Assembly: GCA_004352715.1 (NCBI GenBank)
Contig: SCFE01000063.1
Location: forward strand, 1,580,058-1,644,057
Direction of reading: 5' to 3'
Length of the DNA stretch: 64,000 nucleotides
Origin: Hofstenia miamia
Lineage: Eukaryota; Xenacoelomorpha; Acoela
Shown here: positions 1 to 12,987 of the stretch, piece after piece
Numbering within the stretch: the stretch's first letter is position 1
Layout: the number at the start of each line of letters is the position of its first letter
The notes under the pieces: generated by a model
Seen by the model: only the letters and a program-made list of their open reading frames with translations
Databases searched by the model: none
Told to the model about the DNA's origin: nothing
Translations under genes and position numbers: made by a program

Positions 1-1276
1 TGACGTTTGCACCAAGAAGACCGCATCGCTTCTTGGAAATACAATTATAATCGCTGCTTATGCTGAAATCCTAAAACTATTTTGGAATTTTTATAGGTTC
101 GATATGCATCCACCCAATAGATAGTAATGGAAAAGCATCATTATAATGCGCATTGCTTTTGCCATGTAGTAGGATAGCATTTAAAAGCAATTTTTGCACG
201 GACTTGCGCTACAAAAATATTGTGCACAAGGAAATATTTGTAATTTACTCTTACTGTAGTTATGTCCTAAAACTAAGACATACTTTATGATGCGTCGCAT
301 ACACACATAATCTATTCTAAGCTCATAAAAATTTAATGTCAAGCAAAAAACAAGAAAATACGTACTCTAGCGAACGGTTCCAGCTCAAAAGTTTCAAATG
401 CAACAATAACAAGATGGCAACTATGAAAAACTACCAATGGCAGCAGTAGTGGATGCTGCTTATAGATAACGGTAAAATAATGTTTCAAATCAAAAAGTTA
501 GAATTTTTTCATTTTGTATTAGTAGCCTGTCCCTGCTGATTGGCCTGCTTTGATTTTTGCATAAAGAATTTGATTTTTGATTTTCGAAAAAGTCATACTA
601 AAACTGGATTAGGTAGTCAAACTTCACACTTTCCCAATAAACAATAAAACGTTTAGAAGACGTCTAGAAGACACCAAGGAAATGTTTAGAAGTTGCTTAG
701 AAACGTTTATAAAGCATTTAGTAGACTTCATATTTAAAAATTACTGATAACTTATTTTTATAGTTCTGCTACAAGCAAACAAAACAGCATAGCAAAAAAA
801 TTGCTGGCAGTCAAAGAAATAATCAATGACAAATGTATTGGCATTGCCATTTCATTACAACAGTCAAATTCATAATTTTTTAATATGAACTAATTGTAAT
901 GGTACTTTGAAAAAATGTGCTGGGTTATATACTTCAACAATGCGTATAATAAATTTAAATTGATCATTTTTATTCTAAGTAAATTTAGAAACAAATTTTC
1001 GAAGTATCGTTAAATAATATATTGTCAATAAACTTTGTTCTTGTTAATGGGCAATATTCACTTAGTGCAAAAGCTTTGCATAAATTATTCTTATAATAAC
1101 TTGAATATTCACATATTAAATATCTAAAGTATCGATTATATTGGTTCAACACCGATTCCCCGTGTAGATTTCATTTGACAATTGCAATGGCGGGAATTTA
1201 GTTCACATTATTCCTCATGTTGGTTTAATTTGACGTATTCAATATTGAAAGCGCCTGTTTACATGGTTTCTTTTTG
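1..1276. repeat. Left arm of inverted repeat flanking gene A
   Basis: Positions 1-815 reappear as the reverse complement at about 8788-9625, and 1188-1276 as the reverse complement at 8472-8560. Between these blocks, 816-1187 does not match 8562-8787. The arm begins at the first base of the window, so it may extend further left, and it ends at a 1000-N gap. No open reading frame of note lies in it. It could be a real inverted duplication, a dispersed repeat in two orientations, or two haplotype contigs placed head to head. Confidence 0.8.
641..720. repeat. Degenerate short-unit repeat rich in AGACGTCT
   Basis: Short units such as CGTTTAGAAGACGTCTAGAAG recur here, around a palindromic AGACGTCT core. 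A similar stretch lies at 6790-6900 in a different context, and the mirror copy is at about 8880-8990 in the right inverted arm. This looks like a sub-repeat of a dispersed non-autonomous element rather than a gene feature. Confidence 0.5.
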
Positions 1277-2276
1277 NNNNNNNNNNNNNNNNNNNNNNNN
1301 NNNNNNNNNNNNNNNNNNNNNNNNNNNNNNNNNNNNNNNNNNNNNNNNNNNNNNNNNNNNNNNNNNNNNNNNNNNNNNNNNNNNNNNNNNNNNNNNNNNN
1401 NNNNNNNNNNNNNNNNNNNNNNNNNNNNNNNNNNNNNNNNNNNNNNNNNNNNNNNNNNNNNNNNNNNNNNNNNNNNNNNNNNNNNNNNNNNNNNNNNNNN
1501 NNNNNNNNNNNNNNNNNNNNNNNNNNNNNNNNNNNNNNNNNNNNNNNNNNNNNNNNNNNNNNNNNNNNNNNNNNNNNNNNNNNNNNNNNNNNNNNNNNNN
1601 NNNNNNNNNNNNNNNNNNNNNNNNNNNNNNNNNNNNNNNNNNNNNNNNNNNNNNNNNNNNNNNNNNNNNNNNNNNNNNNNNNNNNNNNNNNNNNNNNNNN
1701 NNNNNNNNNNNNNNNNNNNNNNNNNNNNNNNNNNNNNNNNNNNNNNNNNNNNNNNNNNNNNNNNNNNNNNNNNNNNNNNNNNNNNNNNNNNNNNNNNNNN
1801 NNNNNNNNNNNNNNNNNNNNNNNNNNNNNNNNNNNNNNNNNNNNNNNNNNNNNNNNNNNNNNNNNNNNNNNNNNNNNNNNNNNNNNNNNNNNNNNNNNNN
1901 NNNNNNNNNNNNNNNNNNNNNNNNNNNNNNNNNNNNNNNNNNNNNNNNNNNNNNNNNNNNNNNNNNNNNNNNNNNNNNNNNNNNNNNNNNNNNNNNNNNN
2001 NNNNNNNNNNNNNNNNNNNNNNNNNNNNNNNNNNNNNNNNNNNNNNNNNNNNNNNNNNNNNNNNNNNNNNNNNNNNNNNNNNNNNNNNNNNNNNNNNNNN
2101 NNNNNNNNNNNNNNNNNNNNNNNNNNNNNNNNNNNNNNNNNNNNNNNNNNNNNNNNNNNNNNNNNNNNNNNNNNNNNNNNNNNNNNNNNNNNNNNNNNNN
2201 NNNNNNNNNNNNNNNNNNNNNNNNNNNNNNNNNNNNNNNNNNNNNNNNNNNNNNNNNNNNNNNNNNNNNNNNNNNN
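1277..2276. other. Assembly gap (1000 N)
   Basis: Exactly 1000 undetermined bases, the usual placeholder for a gap of unknown length. Reading frames that cross it are meaningless. Confidence 0.99.
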
Positions 2277-2486
2277 ATATCCACATTGAATTTTCAAGGA
2301 TGTAAGGTGCATTTTAATTTTAGTTTCTAATGATTTGAGATCATTTGGTTTAATGCAACGCGACTCTTGGTTTTAGTTTCAATACAAATATTTAAATGGC
2401 AATATTGGTTTCTTTATTTTATTATAGCTGAAGAAGCAGAATAATATGTATATTGGATTCAAAATGTATATATATATATATATATA

Positions 2487-3066
2487 AAGTTCTGGCCAAA
2501 AATATACGGACACTAGTTTTTCTCAATTTTTTTAACCAATAAGAACGCTTCAATTATGAAATTTTATTACTTAAATCTAGGCAAAAAAACTCACATTAGG
2601 ATATGCTTTGTTCTACCTAACAATAAATATTAACTGATTTCTAGAAAAATGGTCAATATCACTTGGTCAAAATTATACGGACATCATATGAAATACGAAA
2701 ATTAATAGCAAAAAGAATCTTTCCAACATCATTACAAAACTCAATAATCAATTTTTCTACCTTTTCTTTCAATAACTTGTATGCAACGATCTTTCATCGA
2801 CAAAATAAGCTTCCCAATTAGGCTTTTGTCAATCAACTTTCACTGGTACCATATTTCCGTGATCAATGCTTCCTTAGAATCAAATTTTCTTCTCCCATTA
2901 TCATAAACAGCACGCGCCAAGCATCCCCAAAGATTCTCAATGGGATTAAGGTCTGGGGATCTTGGTGGCCAATCCATAATAGTAATATTTTGCTCTTCAC
3001 AAAACCTTTTTGTTGCTCCAGCAGTATGCGAACTCGCATTATCTTGTAAAATAAACTCAGTGCCAT
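2487..3066 (-). mobile_element. Tc1-like transposon remnant, C-terminal transposase half
   Basis: On the minus strand, 3066 to 2741 encodes the C-terminal part of a Tc1-family transposase that would cut and paste DNA at TA sites. The catalytic signature is visible: QDNASSH carries the second aspartate and NPIENLW the glutamate, with 34 residues between them, the DD34E spacing of Tc1. Also typical is MDWPPRSPDLNPIENLWG. One in-frame TGA lies about 80 codons in, and everything upstream (N-terminus and first aspartate) is gone, so it is dead. The 3' flank at 2487-2520 has TGGCCAAAAATATACGGACA, like a Tc1 terminal repeat, and a similar string recurs near 2668. Confidence 0.85.
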
Positions 3067-3127
3067 AATTTAAATTTGCATAAGGAAGTAGAAATTCACT
3101 ATTGTTTCAATATAATTTTGCCATATA

Positions 3128-3478
3128 TATATTATAAAGGGCGAAATGTGTGTGTTTGTCCGCTTATAAATCAGAAACTTTTAGACCTAGGTTCCAACAT
3201 CATATATTTTTGTAACCCCCATGACCTTCCTGAAGGCTTTAGACACAATTAATCAATGACTTAGTTAGTGAACTAATTATTGACTTAAAAGTTCCCATAC
3301 TTCATTTCTCTATATAAGTGGCATTTCATAGTTCCTCTTAATGTTTAACAGCTTTCTCAGTTTGCACAGGTAGATTAGGGAAAATTTCTCAGTTTTTGTA
3401 GGTATAGCTTATATTGGGGAGGATTTTCTGCTTTTTTGAATGCATTTTCTGAGCGAAGCACGGGTTAAACAGCTAGTA
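3128..3478 (+). mobile_element. Helitron-like non-autonomous element (candidate)
   Basis: The stretch opens with AAAGGGCGAAATGTGTGTGT and ends with GAGCGAAGCACGGGTTAAAC followed by AGCTAGT in a (TA)n tract. A short GC-rich 'gcgaagcacgggt' stretch a few bases before a CTAG end is typical of Helitron 3' termini in arthropods and other invertebrates. There is no coding capacity. The class is inferred from the terminus alone. Confidence 0.45.
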
Positions 3479-3539
3479 TATATATATATATATATATCTT
3501 GGCTTAGAATTACTAAGCAAGACCCGTAGTACTTAAAAC

Positions 3540-4240
3540 AATAAAGCCCCTCACTGCAGTTAAATCAGTTTGTAACCATTTTAAAAAAGGACGAAAATAT
3601 CATTAGATACAGTTTTAGAAAAGCATAGACCTTCTATTCTATTTATATCTAAAATGGGAGATTATTGTTACGGAATTAGAAAATTTCAATGCATTCTAAA
3701 CATTTTTCAACAAAATTTCAACTGTTGACATATTTAAGAATAATATAAGTAAATAGAAAATTCTATAGAAAAATAACAGATGCTTTGCTAGGCAAAAAGC
3801 AGATTGTCCTTCTTCACTGGGCCAGTTAGTCACTGAAGATGTCATTACTAGATTTACTAATTAACTAAGTCTCACTACATCACAACTACTTAACTACAAA
3901 ATTTACAATATGATTGGAAATTTTGCATTTATTAGCTTCGGAAAAAATTCAGACGAAGACACATCATCAAAAATAGAAAAAATAGTTTAGCTTACTGACA
4001 TTTCAAACAATTTAAATTGTTTTATCTAAAAATAAAGACATAACTACAGATTGAGATTTATTTAAAAAGGATATTGGATATATCAGGGATTAACACGCTA
4101 AAGTCTTAAGACAAATAAACGAACTAATATTAATTTAGTTTTAACGATAATTAGTTATAATGGTCATCAATTGACATACTTTTAAAATAAATATTAGTAA
4201 ACAATAATTCACTACTTGTCTAATGTGTAAATAACTCAAT
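3540..4240. other. Intergenic, AT-rich
   Basis: Upstream region of gene A. I see no open reading frame, transposon signature or structured repeat in it. Confidence 0.6.
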
Positions 4241-4248
4241 AAAGGTAA

Positions 4249-4256
4249 TATAAATA
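4249..4256 (+). promoter_or_regulatory. Candidate TATA box of LDLa gene A
   Basis: TATAAATA lies 35 bases before the ATG at 4291. A TCATTA string at 4271-4276, about 24 bases downstream, could serve as an initiator. This implies a 5' UTR of roughly 10-20 bases. It is read from sequence only. Confidence 0.45.
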
Positions 4257-4290
4257 GTAGAGTAACTTATTCATTATCAAATCAGCAGCA

Positions 4291-6442
4291 ATGCAATCAA
4301 ATTTATTGCTTATCGCTTGTTTTTTGATAGCAAGTTCATTTGCAAATCGTTCTCTTAAAATTGAAAGAAAATTAGCAAGGGAGAGCGCAGTTCAAAAAAG
4401 GAGTGGAGTTGGATGCCCTTACTTATGCGCAAACAAAGTTTGTATCTATAAAACTTTGCTTTGTGATGGCATAAACAATTGTGGTGACTATTCTGATGAA
4501 GAATACTGTGATGGAAACCCGAAGAGTTCATGTGAAGCAAATGAATTTGAATGTCGTCTCGGTGACAAATGTATTCCTTCTGAATGGGTCTGTGATCACA
4601 TTGATGATTGCGTTGATGGAAGTGATGAAAATTTAGCAAAATGTCCGCCTAAACCCCCTGTCATGTACAAATGCTATTCTGATCAGTTTGAGTGCAATAA
4701 TGGTGAGATTTAAAACACGATTTCTATTTAATAATTTATCTTTTAGGTAGATGCGTTGCTGACACTTGTCGTTGCAATGGTGTTGATGAATGTGGTGATG
4801 GTAGTGATGAGTTGAAATGCGGTCCCCGTACACTACCCCCTACAACTACTGAACCTCCTCGACTCTGCGGTGCACTGGAGTTCATTTGTAAATCAGACAG
4901 TTCATGCATTCATGCGTACCTGCAATGCGACGGCACTATGGATTGTCCTAGTGGTGAAGATGAACAAGGCTGCCCTTCAAAGCCTATTCCAAAACCCAAG
5001 CCTTCTGGTATTTGTAACGATAACGAGTTTTTGTGCAATGATGGTGATTGTGTGTACCACACGAAAGTATGCAACAAGATATACGACTGTGAAGATGGTA
5101 GTGACGAAGGCTTGTTCTGCGAACCAGAAAGGCCTCCCAAAGAAATCAATTTATGTGGGCCAAATGAGTTTGTTTGCAATAACAAAGATTGTATAAACGT
5201 TGAATCTGTATGTGATGGCAGAATAGATTGTACTGATGCTTCTGATGAAGGTGACTTTTGTCCTGCGCGTACCACTACTACACCAGCCCCAATTTGTGGG
5301 TTTGGAGAATTTGCCTGCAAAGACGATGGCAAATGTGTTCCACAATATTTGGTATGCAATGGACTGCCTGACTGCGGTGATCGATCTGATGAAGGAATTT
5401 TCTGTCCACCGCCCATAACCACTACACTCGCAGCCAAATGTCTTTCATACGAGTTCCAATGTCGCTTTGGTAAGTGCCTTCATTCCGATCTTGTTTGTAA
5501 TGGAGTTGATGATTGTGGGGATAACTCGGATGAAGGGTCTTTTTGTAAGAAACCTCCCCACCCTCCTTCTAACACGCGATGTGGTTCGACTGACTTCAAA
5601 TGTCGTAATGGTGAGTGCATACAAGGGGAGTTCTATTGTGATGGAATTTCTCACTGTGAAGACAATTCAGATGAAATATTCTGTCCCATCATACCCGAAT
5701 GCTACCCTGATCAATTCATTTGCAAGAATGGTAAATGTATCGACGGTGCCCTTACATGTGATCGTAGCAATGATTGCGGAGACAACAGTGATGAGGTTGC
5801 ATCTTTATGTAAAACAGGTAATTATTAATTTGCTTTCTCATTTCTTAACACGTATTTAGCTTACCGGGAATGCAAGGAAGAGGAATATCGTTGCGGAAAT
5901 GATGTTTGCATTTCTGAATACAAAGTTTGTGACATGGTGAATGATTGCGGGGATTATACAGATGAATACTTCTGTCCACCATCAATGTGTAGAGGTTATA
6001 TGTGTAGTGATAAATCGTACTGTATTGCATGGGAAAAGGTATGTGATGGCACAATTGATTGCAAAAATTGGGACGATGAAGATCATTGTGAAATTCGACC
6101 ACCAGTGAAGATTGAGTACACGTGTAAAGCCGAACATTACAGCTGCAAATCCAACTTCAAATGCATTCCCATATGGTAAATATATAAATTTTTATAATTT
6201 ATTCATTTTTAATTAGGAGCACATGTGATGGCATTTTCGACTGTGCAGACGAATCGGATGAATACGATTGCAATGAAAACCCCAATGCCGCCAACCCACT
6301 CTGCGCTTCTGGAAAATTCATGTGCACCGACAAAACGTTCTGCGTTCCAGTAGATAGAATGTGTGATCAAAGAAACGACTGTCCCAACGGATCGGATGAA
6401 ATGCCTCGCTTGTGCTTTAAATACAATAGAATTGAATCATGA
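4291..6442 (+). CDS. LDLa gene A: secreted protein with 14 LDL-receptor class A repeats
   Basis: Exons 4291-4702, 4747-5817, 5860-6175 and 6217-6442 join in frame to 2025 bases (674 residues). Introns are 44, 42 and 41 bases, all GT-AG. The start is the first ATG before a clear signal peptide (LLLIACFLIASSFA); a dibasic KR at residue 37 could be a processing site. From about residue 42 to 665 there are 14 LDLa modules, each with six cysteines and a calcium-binding DxSDE-type motif such as CGDNSDE. Threonine/proline linkers (PPTTTEPP, RTTTTPAP) separate some. There is no membrane segment, so the product is probably secreted and binds ligands extracellularly through calcium-stabilised modules; the partner is unknown. 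Repeat 12 is shortened at its N-terminus. An ATTAAA lies at about 6518. Lack of other domains argues against an LDL receptor or perlecan. Exon phases agree throughout. Confidence 0.88.
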
Positions 6443-7121
6443 ACTTAGCTTAATAAGTTATTTCTTATGCTTAATTATTTCAACATTGTTTACAATATAC
6501 ATCTAGTATCCTCAAAATTAAATAATGCATTCCTTTCACTAGGGCGCTGCTAGTCTGGTCTTGCGTAGTTGGATTTCGAATGCTGATGCTTGTATACGCA
6601 CATAGTATGTCATAATGTTAAAGTCACCATTAAAAACTAAGTGATCTCCAAGTATGAGGAAATAGATTCTAGCAGTTACATTTGAAATTGACTGAAAATA
6701 TGTATTTGATAATTATTGCATATAGATATAGCACTAAGCAACCAATGCTAAATTTTGCAAGGAATAGCTATAAAATATCACTCGAATAACCCAATAAAAC
6801 GTTTTATACCCCTTTTATAATGGTGTAACACGCTGTAAGACATCTTAACATACGTCTTCTAAACGTCTTCTAAGTATTTTTTAAGCTATTTCTAGGCTAT
6901 TCATAAAAGTTTTGTAAACAATTTCCAAATGTGTATTACAATTTGGACCGGTTTTTTAATGGTCCACATCAGTAACTCTCTTTGTCAAGCAAATTCAGTA
7001 GTGCACGTTTGCGTTTACAGTTGTTCATCATGATGAAATCGTTTGAGGAATTCAATATATTCCTAATATAAACTCTCCATATAATTGAAAGCAAATAAAA
7101 ATTGAATAATCGAAATACGCA

Positions 7122-7610
7122 CATTAACATGAACTTGCGCAAGTCAAAATATAACTGCCACATGTAATATATAAAAATAAATTATATAAATATTGAGTGG
7201 GCTGTCAGAGGCAGACATCATTTAACAGAATATTTTCTTATTCACTAACCGCATAAAGGCAGATTGCTATTGCATATATGTATATATAGTAGGGAGTGAC
7301 AATATGAGGCAAACATTGAACCGAACCCGACCCATTTATAATATTTACTATCCGCACCCAACCCGANCATTAACATGAACTTGCGCAAGTCAAAATATAA
7401 CTGCCACATGTAATATATAAAAATAAATTATATAAATATTGAGTGGGCTGTCAGAGGCAGACATCATTTAACAGAATATTTTCTTATTCACTAACCGCAT
7501 AAAGGCAGATTGCTATTGCATATATGTATATATAGTAGGGAGTGACAATATGAGGCAAACATTGAACCGAACCCGACCCATTCGTAATATTTACTATCCA
7601 CACCCAACCC
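7122..7610. repeat. 244-base direct duplication across a single N
   Basis: Bases 7122-7365 are repeated almost exactly at 7367-7610; I see only about three differences (for example TTTATA versus TTCGTA). The single N at 7366 is the join. This is what an unmerged overlap between two contigs or two haplotypes looks like, so it is probably not a true tandem repeat. Confidence 0.85.
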
Positions 7611-7879
7611 GACCCGAAAATTTAGTACCTGAACCCTAACCGAAACGTTAAATTTGATTTTACGTTGTCTATCTTTCTCCAATCAAATGATCATTAACAT
7701 CAATCATTTTCTGACGGAGAAACAGCAATTCATTCGTATTACTTAACGTATTGGATATTTCTCAGTTCAAGATATGAATAACATCAATATTTTATAAATA
7801 ATAAATCTAATCTTTGTACTGGAACCCGACAGGACCCAAAACCCGATCGGGTTTATCAGGTACCCGATGTCGCTCTCTA
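7536..7879. mobile_element. Small MITE with CCCGACCC-rich ends
   Basis: The left end TAGGGAGTGACA and the reverse complement of the right end, TAGAGAGCGACA, agree at 10 of 12 positions. Just inside the ends are runs of ACCCGACCC on the left and CCCGATCGGGT on the right. It is 344 bases, non-coding and sits in TA-rich flanks. A truncated copy of the left end precedes the single N at 7366. The superfamily cannot be told from this. Confidence 0.5.
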
Positions 7880-7911
<32 letters not shown>

Positions 7912-7940
7912 ACACATGTATGTATATTACCTTAGAAAAT

Positions 7941-7954
7941 NNNNNNNNNNNNNN
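7941..7954. other. Assembly gap (14 N)
   Basis: The sequence before the gap (about 7684-7940) and after it (about 7986-8226) are near-copies, both ending in the string ACCTTAGAAAAT, so the gap again separates related sequence. Confidence 0.9.
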
Positions 7955-7969
7955 ATATATATATATATA

Positions 7970-8176
7970 AGAGAGTGACAATGTGATAATCAAATGATCA
8001 TTAACATCAATCATTTTCTGACGGAGAAACAGCAATTCATTCGTATTACTTAACGTCTTGGATATTTCTCAGTTCAAAATGTGAATAACATCAATATTTT
8101 AATAGCAATTAATCTTTGTACTCGAACCCGACAGGAGCCAAAACCCGATCGGGTTTATCAGTTACCCGATGTCACT
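7970..8176. mobile_element. Shorter copy of the CCCGACCC MITE
   Basis: It starts AGAGAGTGACAATGTG and ends in TACCCGATGTCAC, matching the ends of the element at 7536-7879, but about 140 internal bases are missing. Either it is an internally deleted second copy or a divergent haplotype of the same insertion. Confidence 0.45.
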
Positions 8177-8471
8177 ATATATATATATATTTATATATAC
8201 ACATGTATGTATATTACCTTAGAAAATGGCGTTAAATATTATATAGTGTACTACACCACTAAGGCTGCAAGAATACAACATTGATAGGAAAAACTAATGT
8301 CACTTTGTAAACCGCGCTTCTTTACCCAAAATTTCTGGGGCTTTCTTTATAATATTTGGCCTTGTCGCTTAAATACCAGCAATAATTACAGCAAACACTT
8401 GGTCTGTGTTAATTAGGTTAGGTAAATGACTGACGTTAGCCTATTATTTTTTATAGTTTGATAAATATCAG

Positions 8472-8562
8472 CAAAAAGAAACCATGTAAACAGGCGCTTT
8501 CAATATTGAATACGTCAAATTAAACCAACATGAGGAATAATGTGAACTAAATTCCCGCCANA

Positions 8563-8599
<37 letters not shown>

Positions 8600-9625
8600 C
8601 TATAGCCGTAAATAAAAAATGTTTAGACCTTATTGTCATCAACAGCTTACACTTGTTGTGATAACAGTATTATATTTTAATTAAATGAAACTTATATGAA
8701 TCTCAGCAAATAACTTTTTTATTATAGGTGAGAAATGTGTACCCTGACGCCCTGGATTTTTGACCCTTAGCATTTCTCAAGACACTCTTTTGACTGCCAG
8801 CAATTTTTTTGCTATGCTGTTTTGTTTGCTTGTAGCAGAACTATAAAAATAAGTTATCAGTAATTTTTAAATATGAAGTCTACTAAATGCTTTATAAACG
8901 TTTCTAAGCAACTTCTAAACATTTCCTTGGTGTCTTCTAGACGTCTTCTAAACCATTTTAAGACGTCTTCTAAACGTTTTATTGTTTATTGGGAAAGTGT
9001 GAAGTTTGACTACCTAATCCAGTTTTAGTATGACTTTTTCGAAAATCAAAAATCAAATTCTTTATGCAAAAATCAAAGCAGGCCAATCAGCAGGGACAGG
9101 CTACTAATACAAAATGAAAAAATTCTAACTTTTTGATTTGAAACATTATTTTACCGTTATCTATAAGCAGCATCCACTACTGCTGCCATTGGTAGTTTTT
9201 CATAGTTGCCATCTTGTTATTGTTGCATTTGAAACTTTTGAGCTGGAACCGTTTGCTAGAGTACGTATTTTCTTGTTTTTTGCTTGACATTAAATTTTTA
9301 TGAGCTTAGAATAGATTATGTGTGTATGCGACGCATCATAAAGTATGTCTTAGTTTTAGGACATAACTACAGTAAGAGTAAATTACAAATATTTCCTTGT
9401 GCACAATATTTTTGTAGCGCAAGTCCGTGCAAAAATTGCTTTTAAATGCTATCCTACTACATGGCAAAAGCAATGCGCATTATAATGATGCTTTCCCATT
9501 ACTATCTATTGGGTGGATGCATATCGAACCTATAAAAATTCCAAAATAGTTTTAGGATTTCAGCATAAGCAGCGATTATAATTGTATTTCCAAGAAGCGA
9601 TGCGGTCTTCTTGGTGCAAACGTCA
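8472..9625. repeat. Right arm of inverted repeat flanking gene A
   Basis: Reverse complement of the left window edge: 8788-9625 pairs with 1-815 and 8472-8560 with 1188-1276. The single N at 8561 breaks the arm exactly where the match stops. The segment 8562-8787 is unrelated to its counterpart and begins with a (TA)n tract. No gene is visible in it. Confidence 0.8.
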
Positions 9626-12600
9626 AAATGCTTCTCAAGTTAAAGCTTAATTTCAATTTACTTGATTAACAGATTAATTTAGTGCCATGAATACATGTAG
9701 GTACTTAAATGAAGTCCTAAAATACTGTCATTTTGTTAAGTCGAATTCTATTGGTGCTCTTCAAAGCAAATATTTGATAGATTTTGGGCACCTTGAGATC
9801 AATAAATGATATGGGTAAGTAAAAAGCAAATTGCCCCGAAATCTATCAAGTGTTTCTTTTGAAGAAAAGTAGCACTAATATGTACATTGGTTTTTCCATA
9901 CACAAACATTTGGAAACGACCTAGAAATACAGGCCCATTTAACGCAATCGCTACCATTTTTTATTCCATGTATTAAAATAGAACTCAGAATCGATTTTCG
10001 TACGCCATCACGCCACAGAAACATCTTGCAGAAGGAAATATTTTGTGTAATATCATAGTTTTTAAACTAGACCTCAGTTAAAAGTATTCTGCGTTTAGAA
10101 TTAGAATAGGGTTGTACGAATAGTGAAAATATAACTGGTATAATGCAGAAAGAATGTTGCAAAATTTATTACTTTTAGAGAAGCTATATTGGGAAAATTT
10201 CTTTTAACGTTTAAACACATTTAAATGAACTTTGTCAATAAAGGAAGGCTGAAATTATGTTTCTGGACGCAAAATAAAAATAAAAGTTTATCGTTCACTA
10301 TTTTAGGATAGAATTTTTTCCTCCAAACAACATATTTTAACTTTAGTAGATTGTGAGGATGAACCAATGTTAATTGTGTAGTTCTTTAAATTTACATTTA
10401 GTTGCAATTTTAGTGTATTTACTTTAATCCAAATCTAAAGCTATTTGAAAATTGTACCTTGGATCGATATATATATATATATACAGTATATACATATTTT
10501 GTAGTATATTACTGGGTTTGAGCTTGTTTAGTTCAATACCTACTCCTCATGTAACACTTTCTAAAATCGCTATTACTAATTTAGAAAATTGCAATAAAAT
10601 TTCGAACGCTATTCAAGTTTATGTGCTAATTTTTTCAAGATTTATTTATAATTTGTTTTGAAAACATCGCATTTAAGAACCCGAACCCCCCTCACGTGTA
10701 CCTGCCTTAACACCAGTATCCGCACATTACTAAATTGCATAATCAATTATAGCTATTGGGTGTGTAGAGGTATGTGCTAGGGTAGAGCTCGCGCCTGTGT
10801 CCATACCCCTCCCGTAGTCCGTACCTATAAAAATAGGCGTAAAATAGTTTGACACAACATGAAAACCTTTAAATGTACTTTTGTGCATCCACACCTAACA
10901 GTAATAACTATTTTAAAGTTGCGTCATAAACCAAATTAAGTACTGTTGTTAACATCAATGAAAAGTCCAATTTTACAACTATAAAGTCATAATAAACTTC
11001 CGTTTCAGTAGATTTATTAACACATTTTGTCAATTCATTGACAAATCGTGCATCAAACCTCATAGCTATAATTGACAACACATCAAACAGTACAAAAGTT
11101 CATTAAATGGTCACTACACTGCACTGCTTGTATGACATACTAAAATAAATATATTACATTAATTCAATTCAAATGACATTTAACGTTTTCTAAATTTAAT
11201 TATTTACGTTTATGTTACAATATAATGCACAATGCTTTTTTCAATGAAATATCAGATCATGAAAGTGAAATGGAATTCTTTAAAAATTGATAAAAACACT
11301 TAACTTTGTGACTTGGTGTAATATTTTATTTACTATATTGTAATTTCTGCTATAAATATATATGAAAGCTAGTGTTACACGACATAAATATACATAGATA
11401 TAGAAAATTGGTATATATTTATATCAATAATATATTTCAAAGAAATTATCTTAAGAATTAGATTCGTGAACAATAACAACAAATATTAATTCAGAGGTTG
11501 TCTGCCCGACCCGTGCCCGGTATGGGCCCTACTCCAGGAACTAAGTATTTTAGTGGACTAAGGATAACATGGAACTGGGAACAAAAATGATAAACCTGGA
11601 TCCACGTATTTCAGAAATATACTCAAAATAGAAGTTATGCCGTTTGACCAATGGGACCGAAAAATTTCATGGGATTACGATTGGCCAAATCCAATGGGAC
11701 TAAGTGAGATTGGAAACAGAAAAAATGTGGTCCCTCACAACCTTAACCAGAGATATGGAAAGATTATAAAATTAATAGAAAAATATGGAAATGTTTTGAA
11801 AAAAGTTGTTGAAATGGAATGCAAATGGAAGACAATCGCATTTCTATTTTTGCAAGCTTACTCTGAAAATGTACATGCACATATTTCATTTAGTCTTAAT
11901 TTACTATATTCAGTCACTAAGCTCACATCTAAAACTGTTTCAGTGAAAATATATTAAAGTTTGCCTGACGTACGTGAAAATTTTAATAATTTTTCAAGAA
12001 ATATCTTATTTTTTAAATCTTTCAAATTCTTTCCATACCTAGAGTTTATCGATAAGGTGGTCTAAAACTCATGAGAGCAGTAATTGACCTAGGATATTTT
12101 AATTTCTCTAGATAGACCACCAATTTTCAAAGGTGACTTCACTCAAAGGAGCTCCTTAATGTTCACCACCTGGAGGAGAGAATTCGCTATTTTGTGTTGT
12201 TTTCAAATTTTACATAATTATCTATATTAATATTTGAATTATAGCGTTTATTAAAGTTATTGTTTTTAAAAAATGTTTAGGTTAACTTCGAACTGATAAG
12301 ACTAAAGAATTGTGCAATATTTGGGATATTTGTGAATTTTTAAAAATTTCTAGTCAAATGAAAACCCTAGTTCAAACTTTTAAATCAATTAAATTAGTTG
12401 AATAACAAATTCAGAAAATTCATTTTAAACCTGCTATTTTCAATCGTATTGTAAGATTTTAATCAAATTAATAACTTAACTAGTGGGATTTTATTTTCTT
12501 TATTTATATGCATAAATAAAAATAAAGGGCCTTTTTAGTAAGTTTGAGAATAAAAAACATAATATGTGAATCAGATTTATTTAGAATGAAGACAAATTTT

Positions 12601-12955
12601 TTAATTTTGTGGAGCTGGATATTTATATCATACGCAACATATTGTGTTGTGTACACAACAAACTTAAAATTCAATACACTACACAACAGCAAGCCTGGAG
12701 GCTCGCCCTTATCCCTTTCCACTATTTGCATTACATTTATAGTCCATTTTGAAAAAATATTGGATTTGTCAAATATACATACATATATATTTATGCAATT
12801 TTTTTAAAATTTTTCTTAGCTATCACAAAAATATACACTAAAAAAACCAAGTAAAGCATTAATAATTTAAATTTACTGAACTAATGAAAAACCGATTAAA
12901 AATATTCAAAAAACCATATTTTTGATATCTGCGTTATGCAATTTCAGTTGTTTCT

Positions 12956-12987
<32 letters not shown>

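Noticed and set aside
1182-2330. Long open frames through the N-run at 1277-2276, and similar ones at 28370-28557 and 59647-59813
   Set aside because: They are open only because undetermined bases cannot encode a stop.
4355-5654. Antisense and alternate-frame reading frames within LDLa gene A
   Set aside because: They mirror the cysteine-rich coding exons and have no independent signal or splice logic.
8081-8284. Frames with runs of Tyr-Ile (also at 10452, 24610, 28788, 35298, 50107, 55217)
   Set aside because: They translate (TA)n microsatellites.
11637-11957. 106-codon open frame
   Set aside because: No domain, no splice context and no signal; ordinary for the length of DNA scanned.
12504-12807. 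Overlapping open frames on both strands with a TTGTGTACACAA palindrome
   Set aside because: Neither frame resembles a protein family, and a single 12-base palindrome is expected by chance at this scale.
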